DNA of 64,000 nt from Chryseobacterium sp. FP211-J200 (GTDB lineage: Bacteria; Bacteroidota; Bacteroidia; Flavobacteriales; Weeksellaceae): positions 19,922-83,921 of the forward strand of contig NZ_LSHB01000021.1 in the NCBI RefSeq assembly GCF_001643375.1. Direction: 5' to 3'. A model generated the notes under the pieces. That model searched no databases, was not told where the DNA came from, and was given only the letters and a program-made list of their open reading frames with translations. This document shows positions 8,897 through 19,094 of the stretch, piece after piece (the first letter of the stretch is position 1; every line of letters begins with the position of its first letter). The position numbers and the translations under genes are program-made.

Positions 8897-9706
8897 TTGT
8901 TGATTATACCCTATTCTTCGTTCCGGGATAAATTAAATTCGGATGCGCGCTATAAAAATAAGTTTTATGCCGTTTTGCTTTTCAAAAATGCGACAGGTTC
9001 CTTAATTATAGATGATAATGAATATGAATTGAGGCCACAAAGTTTTTTTTTCCTGAACTATGATCAGATCTATTACTTTAAGGACCAGAATCCTATTGAA
9101 GGTGAAGTTATCCTATTTACCAAGTCATTTTACAATCATGTGTATACGGGTAATAAAATGATAAAAAGTGATACCGCACTTCATAATGTTGCACCGTTTA
9201 TATCGTTGAGATCAGAAAATTTGGCAGACCTGAAATGTACTTTCAAGGAACTTTGTAATGAGTATCGATCTCATCAACTGTCAAGAAAGGAGATCCTCTG
9301 CCTCCTTCTTAAGGTGTTTATGTTGAAGTATATTAGAAATTCTGCCAAAAAAGACCTCATAGAACGTTCCGTTGACCATAAGAAAAAACTGGTAGAGGAT
9401 TTCAAAGATTTGGTGGATTTGCATTACAAAGAATTGAAGACCACATCAAAGTATGCCGAAAAATTACATTTGACCCCCAATTACCTTAACACCTTGATAA
9501 AGGAGACACTTGATATCACAGCAGGTCAAGTGATCAAAAACCGAATTATTCTGGAAGCCGAAAGATTATTGCTCCATACCACACTCACCATTATCGAGAT
9601 CTCTTACGAACTAGGATTCAGTGATAATTCCCATTTTGGAAAGTATTTCAGATCGGCCAAGGGCGTATCTCCGAATCATTTTCGGATAGCGCAGCTTCAA
9701 GGTTAG
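8897..9706 (+). CDS. AraC-family transcriptional regulator
   Basis: The C-terminal part (residues about 165-265) is a two-helix-turn-helix AraC domain: TSKYAEKLHLTPNYLNTLIK, ITAGQVIKNRIILEAERLL, and the signature IIEISYELGFSDNSHFGKYFR. The N-terminal half looks like the cupin-type sensor region common in Bacteroidetes regulators. No ATG lies in frame at the 5' end. TTG 8897 is used here, but the frame stays open upstream to a stop at 8816 and reads plausibly (LTPNILSLTLSKLNVH), so the N-terminus is uncertain or an indel has hidden an ATG. Targets are unknown. Confidence 0.8.
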   Translation: MLIIPYSSFRDKLNSDARYKNKFYAVLLFKNATGSLIIDDNEYELRPQSFFFLNYDQIYYFKDQNPIEGEVILFTKSFYNHVYTGNKMIKSDTALHNVAPFISLRSENLADLKCTFKELCNEYRSHQLSRKEILCLLLKVFMLKYIRNSAKKDLIERSVDHKKKLVEDFKDLVDLHYKELKTTSKYAEKLHLTPNYLNTLIKETLDITAGQVIKNRIILEAERLLLHTTLTIIEISYELGFSDNSHFGKYFRSAKGVSPNHFRIAQLQG

Positions 9707-9920
9707 TGTTTACCGGAAAGCTTTCTCAAGTTATTAAAAACGGAGTGGACCTATGGCAACAAACTGATCTCCAAAGAAAAAATGAAATTGTAGATCTTTG
9801 AATAGATTGAGATCAGGTACAAAAAATGACTTTACAGTACTCTAAATTACAGAACAATAGATCATTAAGCAATCCAAACAAACTATATCAAACTGTAGCT
9901 TAACTTAAACTTTAAATGTA

Positions 9921-9950
9921 TTTGCATGTCCAGTAATTACATTATCTTTA
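9921..9950 (+). promoter_or_regulatory. Promoter of the small secreted protein gene
   Basis: TTTG (9921-9924), an 18-base spacer and TATCTTTA (9943-9950) fit the Bacteroidetes -33/-7 pattern with one mismatch. The -7 box ends 17 bases before ATG 9968, which excludes the longer ORF starting at 9926. Confidence 0.5.
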
Positions 9951-9967
9951 TTTTACAATATAAGGTT

Positions 9968-10423
9968 ATGAATCACATTATAAAAATACTAATCACAGGA
10001 CTTTTTTTTATCAGTTGTTTTTACAAAGGTCAATGCTATAAAGTACTAAAGGCAGAAAGCGAGGTGTCTTTTGGTGGTAGAGAAGAATCTAGAAGACAGA
10101 TATTCCACCTGTCACTAAAGAACAACCCAAAGTTAGAAGCGAAATATTTATTGGTAGGTTCGGAAAAGCTTGAAATTGCAAAAACTATTTCAAATAATAC
10201 CATTGATATCAAAGCAGAGTATTATCCTTTGAAAGAGAATTCTTTGCAAATTGACCCAAAGACAAGTAATACTGTCAAAAAAAACAACAATTATAATCCC
10301 GAAATTTTTTTTTTAGTTTCAGAAAATGTTAAAAACAAAAAGATCGTAAAACAAAAAATCAAAGTCACAAATTCACATAAAGCCAGTGACAATCAACTCC
10401 CATTGGAAAGTCCTTTTCAATAA
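9968..10423 (+). CDS. Small secreted protein of unknown function
   Basis: A 151-residue protein with a hydrophobic N-terminal signal (IIKILITGLFFISCFYKG). The Cys in FISCF could be lipidated but the motif is weak. The body is charged and lysine-rich with no family I recognise. It precedes the large T9SS protein in the same direction with 93 bases between them, so the two may be co-transcribed. Start chosen from the promoter just upstream. Confidence 0.55.
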   Translation: MNHIIKILITGLFFISCFYKGQCYKVLKAESEVSFGGREESRRQIFHLSLKNNPKLEAKYLLVGSEKLEIAKTISNNTIDIKAEYYPLKENSLQIDPKTSNTVKKNNNYNPEIFFLVSENVKNKKIVKQKIKVTNSHKASDNQLPLESPFQ

Positions 10424-10516
10424 TCAAAGATATTCTGCTATTTTTATTAGAAGTATTAGTATTTTTATCATAATAATAGTTAAAAAAATGTATTTTTAAT
10501 AACTAAAAAATAGAAT

Positions 10517-13324
10517 ATGAATTATAAAATTATTTTGGGAGCGGGATTCACAATAGCATCGCTATATCTTACTGCGCAGGATCAAAAGAAAGTTACTTTT
10601 TCGGTTAGTAAAAACTACCTGAAAAATATTGAACAAGTGATGAGATCTTACAAAAAAGATCTAGCTTATTCTAAAGAACATAATCAAAAACCACCAAATG
10701 AATATAACGTAGCAGAATATCTTGCTACAATGGATCCTGAAAAAGGAGTTCTTCACAACCAAAACTACGTAGAATTGGAAAGCCAGATCAAAGCTGGAAA
10801 ATTCAAAAGTGATAAGAATCTGAAATTTTTTGGACAAACGCTGGGAAAAGACGGTAAACAAATCCCCAACGAATGGAAAGAAAGAGGACCTTATAGCGTA
10901 GGAGGAAGAGTGAGAGGAATTATGTTTGACCCAAATGATGCTACAGGAAAAAAAGTATGGGCTGCTGGTGTTTCAGGTGGATTATGGTACAATAATGACA
11001 TTACAAGCGAAACTTCAGAATGGACTTTGGTGGATGGTTTTTGGGCGAATACTTCTGTCTCGTGTATTGTCCCAGACCCCAATAATTCGCAGATATTTTA
11101 TGTAGGAACTGGAGAAGTAGAAACAGGCGACATCACTGGATTAGGCATTTGGAAGACCACTGATGGTGGAACTACATGGATACAGATCTTTGCAACAGAA
11201 GGCACGCAATCTGGAAATGTAAAAAATGGAAATTATAATATTCCCACAATAAAAGTGGTGAACAACAATGGCATTTCAGAAGTATACGCTGGGGTTGCAG
11301 GCAACTATAATTCTGATAGTTTGACTTTTATGGGGCTAAACCAATCTGGATTATACAAGTCTACAAATGGTGGCACAAGTTTTACAAAATTGACCAACCT
11401 AGAATGGACTTCTGGTATTGGATACGACATCCAGGATATAGAGATTGGCGTGGATAATTCTATTTGGGTTTCTACAAGAGGCAGTAGATTTAGTGGTTCA
11501 ACTTCTGGAGGCAGGATTTTCAAATCTAGTAATTACGGCGCAACTTTTACAGAAGTTTATAATGTAGGATCCAATGGGTCTCGTGTAATGGTAGAAGTTT
11601 CTGAAACCGATCCACTGAAAGCTTATGCTCTGATGCAAGGTGCAACGTCTTCGGAACCGCTTAGAATCATAAAAACCGTGGATGGCGGAAGTACTTGGAT
11701 CTCTACCAATGTAAGTGGCTCTGGTATTACTCTGCCAACACCTATTGATACAGGACAGCCAGCCAATGACTTTACCAGAGGTCAGGCTTTTTACGATTTG
11801 ATGATCGAGACTGACCCACAGAACGATGACAATCTCTATGTTGGTGGTATAGATTCTTACAAATCGATCAATGGAGGCGCTACTTGGACACAATACTCCA
11901 AATGGTCCAATAATAATGCATTGGGATCCTCAAACATTCCAATAGTACATGCTGATCAACATGCCTTGGTTTTCAATCCTAAAAACCCAACTCAATTTTT
12001 ACTTGGTAATGATGGTGGTATTTTCTTTACACCAGACAAAAATACCTTAACTGGTTCCAATGCAGTTCAGATGAGGAATAATAGATTTAATATCACTCAA
12101 TTTTATCACGGTACTCTGAATCCGACTGCTAATTATGCTAATGAAGAGATGATTCTTGGAGCGCAGGACAATGGAACCCAACGACTTTCCGGAGCTGTTC
12201 TGCCTAATGGCTTTTATGATGATTCTGAAGTTTATGGAGGTGATGGTGCATATACTGCTTTTGATGATGATGATAAGTACCTCATTGCATCATACGTTTA
12301 TAATCAGCACATATTATTTACGCCACAAGGCGGATATTATCTCATACAGAACGCAGGATATAGATCTGCTGGACAGTTTATCAATCCGCTAGCAATCGAC
12401 AGAAATCTAGATATTGCATATACCAATGCAAACAGCAATGGAACATCTACTGTAAAACTAAACCGAGTGACAGGATTAGCATCTAATCCATTATCCATTC
12501 CTGTAACTCAATTGACGATTGCCAATGTTACGTCTGGTGAAAACATTTCCAGAATATATGTTTCGCCATACACGACAACCAGCTCTACTCTATTGATTGG
12601 TCTTAGCACAGGAAAACTATATAAAGTTACGAATGCTGACACCACACCGGTCACCACTTTGATCAATTTTAATTTCGTCGGAAATATCTCTGATATCAAA
12701 TTAGGTGCTTCGGAAAGCGAAATTATGGTTACAGTTTCCAACTTTAATGTGACAAGTGTCTATTACACTACCAACGGTGGAACTAGCTGGATTTCTAAAG
12801 AAGGAAATCTTCCCAACATTCCTGTGAAGGCTATACTTATGAATCCTGGGGATAATAATGAAGTGATATTGGGAACAAATTTTGGGGTGTGGGGAACATC
12901 TAATTTTCAATCTACATCACCTACTTGGTCATTATATTCTAATGGTCTAGGAAAGTACAAAGTGACTCATTTTGATCATAGGCCTTCGGATCAAACCATC
13001 CTAGCAGTGACATATGGCAGAGGAGCTTTTACGACCAGAATAGATGATAGTGCTTTGGCGAATAATGAGGTGGATCATAAAATTTTCAAAAACAGAGTCT
13101 ATCCTAATCCAACAAGAGGACCTATCCGGGTAAAGTTTGATACGAAAGTATCCAACATTGCAAATGTTGAGGTATTTGATGTTTCCGGAAAATTGGTATT
13201 CACAAAGAATGCCGTTAAATCTGAAGAAGAATTTAATATTGGTGATCTTGTGAAAGGCTACTACATTTTGAAGGTCGTTCAAAACGGTAATATTATCTAT
13301 TCCTACGCTATCATCAGAAAATAA
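10517..13324 (+). CDS. Sortilin/BNR-repeat beta-propeller protein with T9SS sorting domain
   Basis: A 935-residue exported protein. A signal peptide (MNYKIILGAGFTIASLYLTAQ) is followed by a long beta-propeller region (about 115-850) with many Asp-box-like repeats: TTDGGTTW, STNGGTSF, SSNYGATF, TVDGGSTW, SINGGATW, TTNGGTSW. Residues about 860-935 form a T9SS type A sorting domain (RVYPNPTRGPI ... VFDVSGKLVF ... KGYYILKVVQNG). Such proteins are exported by type IX secretion and attached to the surface; ligand or enzymatic role is unknown. A strong terminator follows directly. Confidence 0.9.
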   Translation: MNYKIILGAGFTIASLYLTAQDQKKVTFSVSKNYLKNIEQVMRSYKKDLAYSKEHNQKPPNEYNVAEYLATMDPEKGVLHNQNYVELESQIKAGKFKSDKNLKFFGQTLGKDGKQIPNEWKERGPYSVGGRVRGIMFDPNDATGKKVWAAGVSGGLWYNNDITSETSEWTLVDGFWANTSVSCIVPDPNNSQIFYVGTGEVETGDITGLGIWKTTDGGTTWIQIFATEGTQSGNVKNGNYNIPTIKVVNNNGISEVYAGVAGNYNSDSLTFMGLNQSGLYKSTNGGTSFTKLTNLEWTSGIGYDIQDIEIGVDNSIWVSTRGSRFSGSTSGGRIFKSSNYGATFTEVYNVGSNGSRVMVEVSETDPLKAYALMQGATSSEPLRIIKTVDGGSTWISTNVSGSGITLPTPIDTGQPANDFTRGQAFYDLMIETDPQNDDNLYVGGIDSYKSINGGATWTQYSKWSNNNALGSSNIPIVHADQHALVFNPKNPTQFLLGNDGGIFFTPDKNTLTGSNAVQMRNNRFNITQFYHGTLNPTANYANEEMILGAQDNGTQRLSGAVLPNGFYDDSEVYGGDGAYTAFDDDDKYLIASYVYNQHILFTPQGGYYLIQNAGYRSAGQFINPLAIDRNLDIAYTNANSNGTSTVKLNRVTGLASNPLSIPVTQLTIANVTSGENISRIYVSPYTTTSSTLLIGLSTGKLYKVTNADTTPVTTLINFNFVGNISDIKLGASESEIMVTVSNFNVTSVYYTTNGGTSWISKEGNLPNIPVKAILMNPGDNNEVILGTNFGVWGTSNFQSTSPTWSLYSNGLGKYKVTHFDHRPSDQTILAVTYGRGAFTTRIDDSALANNEVDHKIFKNRVYPNPTRGPIRVKFDTKVSNIANVEVFDVSGKLVFTKNAVKSEEEFNIGDLVKGYYILKVVQNGNIIYSYAIIRK

Positions 13325-13344
13325 AAATCATTTACTAAACAAAT

Positions 13345-13382
13345 AAAAAAGTAGAGTGTCTTTTCGCACTCTACCTTTTTTT
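13345..13382 (+). terminator. Intrinsic terminator
   Basis: Perfect 8-bp stem GTAGAGTG (13351-13358) with CACTCTAC (13367-13374), eight-base loop, preceded by an A run and followed by CTTTTTTTG. It ends the T9SS gene and separates it from the TonB receptor that starts 20 bases later. Confidence 0.9.
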
Positions 13383-13401
13383 GTTTTATACCTAGAAATA
13401 C

Positions 13402-15588
13402 ATGAGAAAAAACTATCTTATCATTCTATCTTTATTTGTCGTCATAATGGCTAAAGCGCAAGAAAACGAAGGTGACATTGAAGAAGTAAAAATACATGCC
13501 CGTGCCAAAGTCAACAAGGAACGTGAAGAATTCAAAAGACACGCACAATCCACAGAAACACTTTCGGAATATGAACTAAACAGAAACAATCCCAACCTGA
13601 TCGAGCAAAGTCTGAGTAGCATAGCCGGAGTCCAAGTTGAGAAGAGAACTATTTTTGGTGGTCAAAGGATTGTTGTCCGAGGTTACGGTAATGACCAGAA
13701 GTTTAATAACTGGGGAATTAAAATGTATTGGAATAATATTCCTTTGACCAATGCAGATGGCATCACAATCTTGGATGATGTCAATTTTGGATTCATTAAT
13801 AATATAGAAGTTATCAAAGGACCAGCGGCCACATTGTATGGCGGTGGTTCTGGTGGTGCCGTAAGATTGTACAGCAGACCTTCTACCAAGAAAGGTACTT
13901 CTATCTCGGAAGAATTCATGACGGGTTCTTTCGGATTATTCCAGACCTCGACGTCCATTACAGATGTGGGCGACGGTCATTCTATCACCGCGAATTACGG
14001 CCACATTGGAACGGATGGATACAGACCACACGGGAAGAGCATCAAGAATTTTTTAAATATCAACGGCGAGGTAAAGCTTAATCAAAAACAAAAATTGACT
14101 TTGCTGGCATCACACGGCAACTCACTGGAACAAGTCTCTGGACAGATTTCTTTTGAAGATTATTACAATGGTATCGACAATGGCAATCAAGCCTACATCA
14201 GGAGAGGAGCAAAAACCAAATTCGTCACAACACGCGTAGGACTAGGCCACATTTGGGACATTAATAAAAACCTCAGCAATAGCACCACTGTTTTCTACAC
14301 AGGAACCACGAGTGACAGAATTGCAGCAGGTGCTTATGAAACCTACTCTGCACCCAATTACGGGCTGAGGTCCGTTTTCAATTACTCTAAAGACTGGGGT
14401 AACTTTAAGAGTCAAACAGAATTTGGGATCGAGCTTCAACAGTCCAGATCTTTGATCACCAATTACCGTTTCAAAAGTGTAAGTATCGATGAAGAACCTA
14501 TACTAAGACCTTTGTACGATGGTTCTTATTTCAAAAATTTGAATAATCAAAGTAATTATTTTGCAGTAGAAAAACTGACATACAAACCATGGGAATTGAT
14601 GTTTTTAGCAGGGCTTAGCATCAATGAAATTAGTTACACAAGAAATGACATGTTAGCCCTACCAGGACTTTTCATTATTGGAGGCGTAGACCGTTACAAT
14701 AAAAATTTGTCATTTGATAAAAAGTTTAAAGCGGTAGCAACACCGCATTTTGCCCTTCAAAAAACATGGCAAAACCAGATTTTCAATCTCAGTTATAGCG
14801 CAGGTTATAATGCGCCGACATCGGCAACGTCATTTATCACTGGTCTAAACCAGACCAATAATGATCTAATTCCAGAAAAAGCAAAGATGTGGGATCTGAG
14901 TGTCCAAGGTCTTTTAGCGAATACCGCAATAGATTATCAGTTTTCATTATTTAGCATCAATGTGAAAGACAAACTGACACAACTGAGAGGCGTGATCCCC
15001 AATGCAGAACTTACGCCCTACAGTTACTGGGCAAATACCGGAGATCAGGAAAATAAAGGTTTAGAAATGAGTGCCGGCTACGTTTATACACCAAAAAGTT
15101 CGTTTCTAAGTAAGATTCGGCCTTTTGTAAGCTACACGTATAATGATTTCAAATACTCAAATTTTAAGACCTATTTGGCATCTGCACCCACTGCGGACTA
15201 TTCCGGCAACAATGTAGTTGGCCTTCCGAAGACCAAGATTTCATTAGGACTAGATTTTGATACTAGGATTGGTTTGTACTGGCAAAATACTTACAGTTAT
15301 ATGGGAAGTGTCTATTCTGATTTTGCTAATGGAACCAGAGTTAACAGTTTTGGATTATTAAACTCCAAAATTGGATATAGGTATAGCTTTTATAAATTTG
15401 ATATGGACCTATTTGTAATGGGCAACAATTTGACGAGCCAGATCAACTATACATTTTTGTTCTACGGGAACAGCATCAATGATTCAGACAATGACAATCA
15501 ATACAACGGCAACACATTTACGGATGTCAATCCTGGACCCAACAAAGCCTATTTCTTCACCGGTTTTCATGTTAAATATAATTTCTAA
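13402..15588 (+). CDS. TonB-dependent outer-membrane receptor
   Basis: A 728-residue receptor without a CarboxypepD-like N-terminal domain. After the signal peptide (MRKNYLIILSLFVVIMAKAQ) comes the plug (about 45-160) with SLSSIAGVQVEKR, VVRGYGNDQKFNNW and IEVIKGPAATLYGGGSGGAV, then a 22-strand-type barrel ending in the aromatic FHVKYNF. Plug features resemble the siderophore/ferric-citrate class (FecA-like), so iron-complex uptake is the most likely role; substrate is an inference only. No ECF sigma or anti-sigma factor lies next to it. Confidence 0.88.
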   Translation: MRKNYLIILSLFVVIMAKAQENEGDIEEVKIHARAKVNKEREEFKRHAQSTETLSEYELNRNNPNLIEQSLSSIAGVQVEKRTIFGGQRIVVRGYGNDQKFNNWGIKMYWNNIPLTNADGITILDDVNFGFINNIEVIKGPAATLYGGGSGGAVRLYSRPSTKKGTSISEEFMTGSFGLFQTSTSITDVGDGHSITANYGHIGTDGYRPHGKSIKNFLNINGEVKLNQKQKLTLLASHGNSLEQVSGQISFEDYYNGIDNGNQAYIRRGAKTKFVTTRVGLGHIWDINKNLSNSTTVFYTGTTSDRIAAGAYETYSAPNYGLRSVFNYSKDWGNFKSQTEFGIELQQSRSLITNYRFKSVSIDEEPILRPLYDGSYFKNLNNQSNYFAVEKLTYKPWELMFLAGLSINEISYTRNDMLALPGLFIIGGVDRYNKNLSFDKKFKAVATPHFALQKTWQNQIFNLSYSAGYNAPTSATSFITGLNQTNNDLIPEKAKMWDLSVQGLLANTAIDYQFSLFSINVKDKLTQLRGVIPNAELTPYSYWANTGDQENKGLEMSAGYVYTPKSSFLSKIRPFVSYTYNDFKYSNFKTYLASAPTADYSGNNVVGLPKTKISLGLDFDTRIGLYWQNTYSYMGSVYSDFANGTRVNSFGLLNSKIGYRYSFYKFDMDLFVMGNNLTSQINYTFLFYGNSINDSDNDNQYNGNTFTDVNPGPNKAYFFTGFHVKYNF

Positions 15589-16124
15589 ATTTTAGAAGTT
15601 AAATTTTTGCTCATTGCGTGGTAGCTTCAAATGTTTACTGATTTTAATTTTTGATAATACATTCTGATTTCAAATCTGAAAAAGGGAGAATTATTACAGA
15701 TAAGATCAAATCATTAATAGACAATATCCTTACAGAGAAAAAGCAATCTTGTGTTGGATCTTTTTATGTACCATGTTGACATTGAAGAAAATCAGATCGA
15801 ATTGCAAAAATCATTTTCATCCATAAAAAATTTCATAAAAAAGAATATCTGCTACGAGAAGGCGATATTTTTCAAAAAACTGACTTTCATAGGCAAAGGC
15901 ACTTTTAAATCTTATTATGGACGAAAAAGGAAATCAGAGAATCAACTTTTTGATTTCGTAGTTCGATAGTTTCCTTACTTAAGAAAAAGCTTTCCTTCAT
16001 ATTGATGCGATCGAAGATTCTAAATTGTTATAGATCAGCCATGAGAATTATGAACAATTGACTTTACAATATCCCATTATGGCTAGCTCTTTTGGGATTC
16101 TATACCTACTTTCAGTTATTTTTT
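15589..16124. other. Gap with short decayed ORFs only
   Basis: More than 500 bases without a sound gene. Short open stretches in several frames (for example 15751-15969, 72 residues, lysine-rich) look like fragments of a former gene broken by indels, because neighbouring frames continue each other's open segments. I could not assign a family. It lies beside the ATPase fragment and the truncated fucose operon, so it may be part of the same scar. Confidence 0.4.
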
Positions 16125-16970
16125 TCATCTGTTTTGTTTGTTTTCTTTTCTTCTCCTGAAAGCTTTCTCGATCTCCACAACAAAGAATACGAGAACGGAT
16201 AAGACCGCAACTACTATAAATTCGTTAACTGTTAAGGCTTCAGTATGAAAAATTTGCTGTAAAAAAGGAACATAGGTGATAACGATCTGGAGGATCAAAA
16301 CGAGAAATACCGCAGCAATCAGCGGTTTGTTTGAAAACATACCAACTCCGATAAAAAAATTATTTTCAGTCCTTATAGCCAACAAATGTCCCATCTGACT
16401 TAGACATAAAACGTTCAGAACTATGGTTTGCCAATGTAAATCATACCTAATAGCCCAGAACTGTGCTGCCAGTGCAATAGTTGCCATAACTATTCCTACC
16501 CAGACCATATGCCAGCCTCTTCCATTAGCAAAGACATTTTGTTGTGGAGGGCGGGGCGGCCGTTTCATTATGTTCTTTTCTGCCTTCTCGTATGATAATG
16601 AAATAGCAGGCAGGCCATCAGAGATAAGGTTTATCCATAATATATGGATAGGTAATAATGCGATGGGCAGCCCCAGTAGTGGTCCCAGAAGCAAAACCAG
16701 TAATTCGCTGGAGTTGGTGGTCATAAGATACTTGATGAATTTGAGAATATTATCGTATACTTTCCTGGCCTCTCTTATGGCCTTAACAATGGTTAAAAAA
16801 TTATCATCCAATAAAATCATGTGTGCAGCTTCTTTGGAGACATCCGTACCTGTCATTCCCATGGCTATACCTATATTAGCTCTTCTTAACGAAGGAGCAT
16901 CATTTACACCATCACCGGTCATGGCCACGTACTGCCCTTTTTGTTGCAACGCTTTTAAGGCAGTGCATGA
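16125..16970 (-). pseudogene. C-terminal third of a P2-type cation-transporting ATPase
   Basis: The frame begins in the P-domain hinge with [16 protein letters not shown] and [20 protein letters not shown], then runs through the last six membrane helices ([20 protein letters not shown] is the M6 region of Ca2+/P2 ATPases) to a basic tail [10 protein letters not shown]. The actuator domain, the phosphorylated DKTGT Asp and the nucleotide-binding domain are missing, so it cannot be an active pump. Its 5' end abuts a short-chain dehydrogenase fragment at about 16965-16975. Confidence 0.85.
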
Positions 16971-17341
16971 TGTACCAAAAGATAGTAATGTACCACATTC
17001 TTATGATACGATTCTATGAAACCTTCATAAGAACCTTTTTCCAGACCTACCCCATCATTTACTCCAGCGTTATTGACTATCCCATCAATTTTTCCATATT
17101 TTTTCACGACTTCTTCGATCGCTTTTTTGCATTCGTCGGGCTGGGACAGTTCGGCAGTTACATAGTCGGCCTTTCCTCCATTTTCAATAATTTCCTGAAT
17201 GGCATTTTTGTTATCAATTTCATTTCTGCCAATGATCACCGGCAGTGCTTTTTCTTCAGCCAAGATCTTCGCAATTGCATTTCCGATGCCTTTTGTACCG
17301 CCACTTACAATGATTATTTTATTGTCGAGATTTAAATTCAT
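16955..17341 (-). pseudogene. Short-chain dehydrogenase, probable L-fucose dehydrogenase, C-terminally truncated
   Basis: The N-terminal half of an SDR: nucleotide-binding motif VSGGTKGIGNAIAKIL, GIVNNAGVND (NNAG motif) and [13 protein letters not shown], where the frame stops at 16955. The catalytic YxxxK segment is absent, as the full protein should be about 255 residues. It is the last gene of the L-fucose operon, three bases after the fuconolactonase gene, which supports the first oxidation step (L-fucose to fuconolactone). The break is a fusion with a P-type ATPase gene, sharing a short sequence coding for Leu-Lys-Ala in both families. Confidence 0.8.
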
Positions 17342-17344
17342 AAT

Positions 17345-18169
17345 TTATAAATTGTAAAATTCTACTGCATTTCCGCAGAAGAAAAGTTGCTGTTCACTTT
17401 TTGTAAATTGGCGAAGATATTTTGAAATCAATTCAATCCAGGTAATATAATTTCCGCCTAATAACATTACAGGCCAATCACTTCCAAATACGACACGTCT
17501 TATTCCAAATTGTGAAAATATAAGATCCAGAACTTCAAAAATTGATTTTTCATTAATAATATTCCAATTCCCTTGAGTTAAAAGTCCCGAAACTTTGCAA
17601 TAAACATTGGGGTTTTGAGCCAATTCTGTAATGTTAAATCTCCAGTCTTTTAACTCATTAGTATTAAGGTCAGGTTTTCCGCAATGATCTAAAATAAAAG
17701 GTTGATCTGGTAGTTTTACCGAAAGTTTGACAGCGTCAGAAAGTTGATCCTGTCGCAGCAAAATATCAAACGTATAGTCATATTGACGAAGTGCAGCAAT
17801 TCCATTGAGTACATTTTTTTGCAACAAAAAACCATTTTTTTCTCCCTCAGCGATATGTCTGAAACCTTTAATGAGTTTTTCAGAATGATAGTTTTGAAGT
17901 GACCTTTCAATATTTTTAGAAGTTAGATCGATCCAACCCACTACACCTCTGATAAAAGTGTTTTCTTTAGCAATATTCAATAGAAAAACTGTCTCTTCAT
18001 CACTCTGGTCAGCCTGAATCGCAATGCAACCATCAATGCTGTTCTCTCCAATGGCCAAGGAATAATCGTTGGGCAAAAAGTCTTTCCGGATGACCATCAT
18101 ATCTTTCGTGATCCAAGCATCGCGGATCGCATCGAATTTCCAAAAGTGGACGTGAGAATCAATTATCAT
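17345..18169 (-). CDS. Amidohydrolase family protein, probable L-fuconolactonase
   Basis: A 274-residue TIM-barrel amidohydrolase of the amidohydro_2 (COG3618) group. It has the N-terminal metal motif IDSHVHFW, an internal FILDHCGKPD with the conserved His, and RVVFGSDWPVM with the C-terminal Asp. Family members hydrolyse sugar lactones; here the operon context (permease, UxaA-type dehydratase, FAH hydrolase, two SDRs) points to L-fucono-1,4-lactone hydrolysis to L-fuconate. The gene appears intact, with a 63-base gap to the upstream FAH gene. Confidence 0.85.
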   Translation of the reverse strand: MIIDSHVHFWKFDAIRDAWITKDMMVIRKDFLPNDYSLAIGENSIDGCIAIQADQSDEETVFLLNIAKENTFIRGVVGWIDLTSKNIERSLQNYHSEKLIKGFRHIAEGEKNGFLLQKNVLNGIAALRQYDYTFDILLRQDQLSDAVKLSVKLPDQPFILDHCGKPDLNTNELKDWRFNITELAQNPNVYCKVSGLLTQGNWNIINEKSIFEVLDLIFSQFGIRRVVFGSDWPVMLLGGNYITWIELISKYLRQFTKSEQQLFFCGNAVEFYNL

Positions 18170-18232
18170 CTTAAGCAGTTTATTTCCGAGACAAAATTAA
18201 TAGCATCTTTTACTTAACACTCAGAATTTCCT

Positions 18233-19084
18233 TTATTCTCCGTACGCTTTTACTTTTTGAACACTGCTCCCCAAACCATCAATTCCCAATTCTACCACAT
18301 CTCCCGGTTTCAGATACCAAGGCTCAGGCTTTTGTCCCAAACCGACACCGGCAGGCGTTCCTGTACTGATCACATCCCCCGGAAGCAAAGTCATAAACTG
18401 ACTGATATAACTTATCATAAAAGGAACATCAAAAATCAGATTGGAAGTATTTCCGTCCTGAAGCATTTGTCCATTAACTTTCAACCATAAACGTAAATTA
18501 TGGACATCTTCAATTTCTTCAGGTGTCGCGATGAAAGGACCGATTGGCGCAAAGGTATCGCAGCTTTTTCCTTTTACCCACTGTCCGTTTCTTTCGAGTT
18601 GAAAGGCTCTTTCACTATAATCGTTGTGCAAAACGTATCCTACAACGTGTTCAAGCGCATTTTCCTCAGAAACATAGCTTGCTTTCTTTCCGATGACAAT
18701 TCCCAATTCAACTTCCCAGTCGGTTTTTGTACTTGTTTTTGGAATAATTAAATCATCGTTTGGACCTACGATTGCTGTGGTTGCCTTAAAAAACAGAATA
18801 GGTTCTTCAGGAATCGGAGCGTTGGTTTCTGCCGCGTGGTCTTTATAATTCAGTCCGACACAAATGATTTTGGATGGTCTTGCCAAAGGTGCACCCAATC
18901 TCTCATCTGGAGAAACTTCGGGTAGATTCTGAATATCTATTTCAGACCTTAAATTTTCTAAAGCTTCACCAGAGAAAAAGTTTTCATCATAATCTTTTAC
19001 CAAGTGGGAAACATCATATCTTTTTTCGTCAATGATGACGCCTGGTTTTTCCTGTCCCGGTTTTCCGAATTTTATTAATTTCAT
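18233..19084 (-). CDS. Fumarylacetoacetate hydrolase family protein, probable 2,4-diketo-3-deoxy-L-fuconate hydrolase
   Basis: A 283-residue FAH-fold hydrolase with ICVGLNYKDHAAE, the acidic metal site in TDWEVELGIVIG, HNDYSERAFQ, KSCDTFAPIGP and VISTGTPAGVGLG. In the non-phosphorylative fucose route this type of enzyme cleaves 2,4-diketo-3-deoxy-L-fuconate to pyruvate and L-lactate; that exact substrate is inferred from the operon. It lies ten bases after the SDR gene in the same operon and is intact. Confidence 0.87.
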   Translation of the reverse strand: MKLIKFGKPGQEKPGVIIDEKRYDVSHLVKDYDENFFSGEALENLRSEIDIQNLPEVSPDERLGAPLARPSKIICVGLNYKDHAAETNAPIPEEPILFFKATTAIVGPNDDLIIPKTSTKTDWEVELGIVIGKKASYVSEENALEHVVGYVLHNDYSERAFQLERNGQWVKGKSCDTFAPIGPFIATPEEIEDVHNLRLWLKVNGQMLQDGNTSNLIFDVPFMISYISQFMTLLPGDVISTGTPAGVGLGQKPEPWYLKPGDVVELGIDGLGSSVQKVKAYGE

Positions 19085-19094
19085 TGTATATTTT

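Noticed and set aside
15751..15969. 72-residue ORF after the TonB receptor
   Set aside because: Neighbouring frames continue it only in fragments, so it looks like decayed DNA, not a gene.
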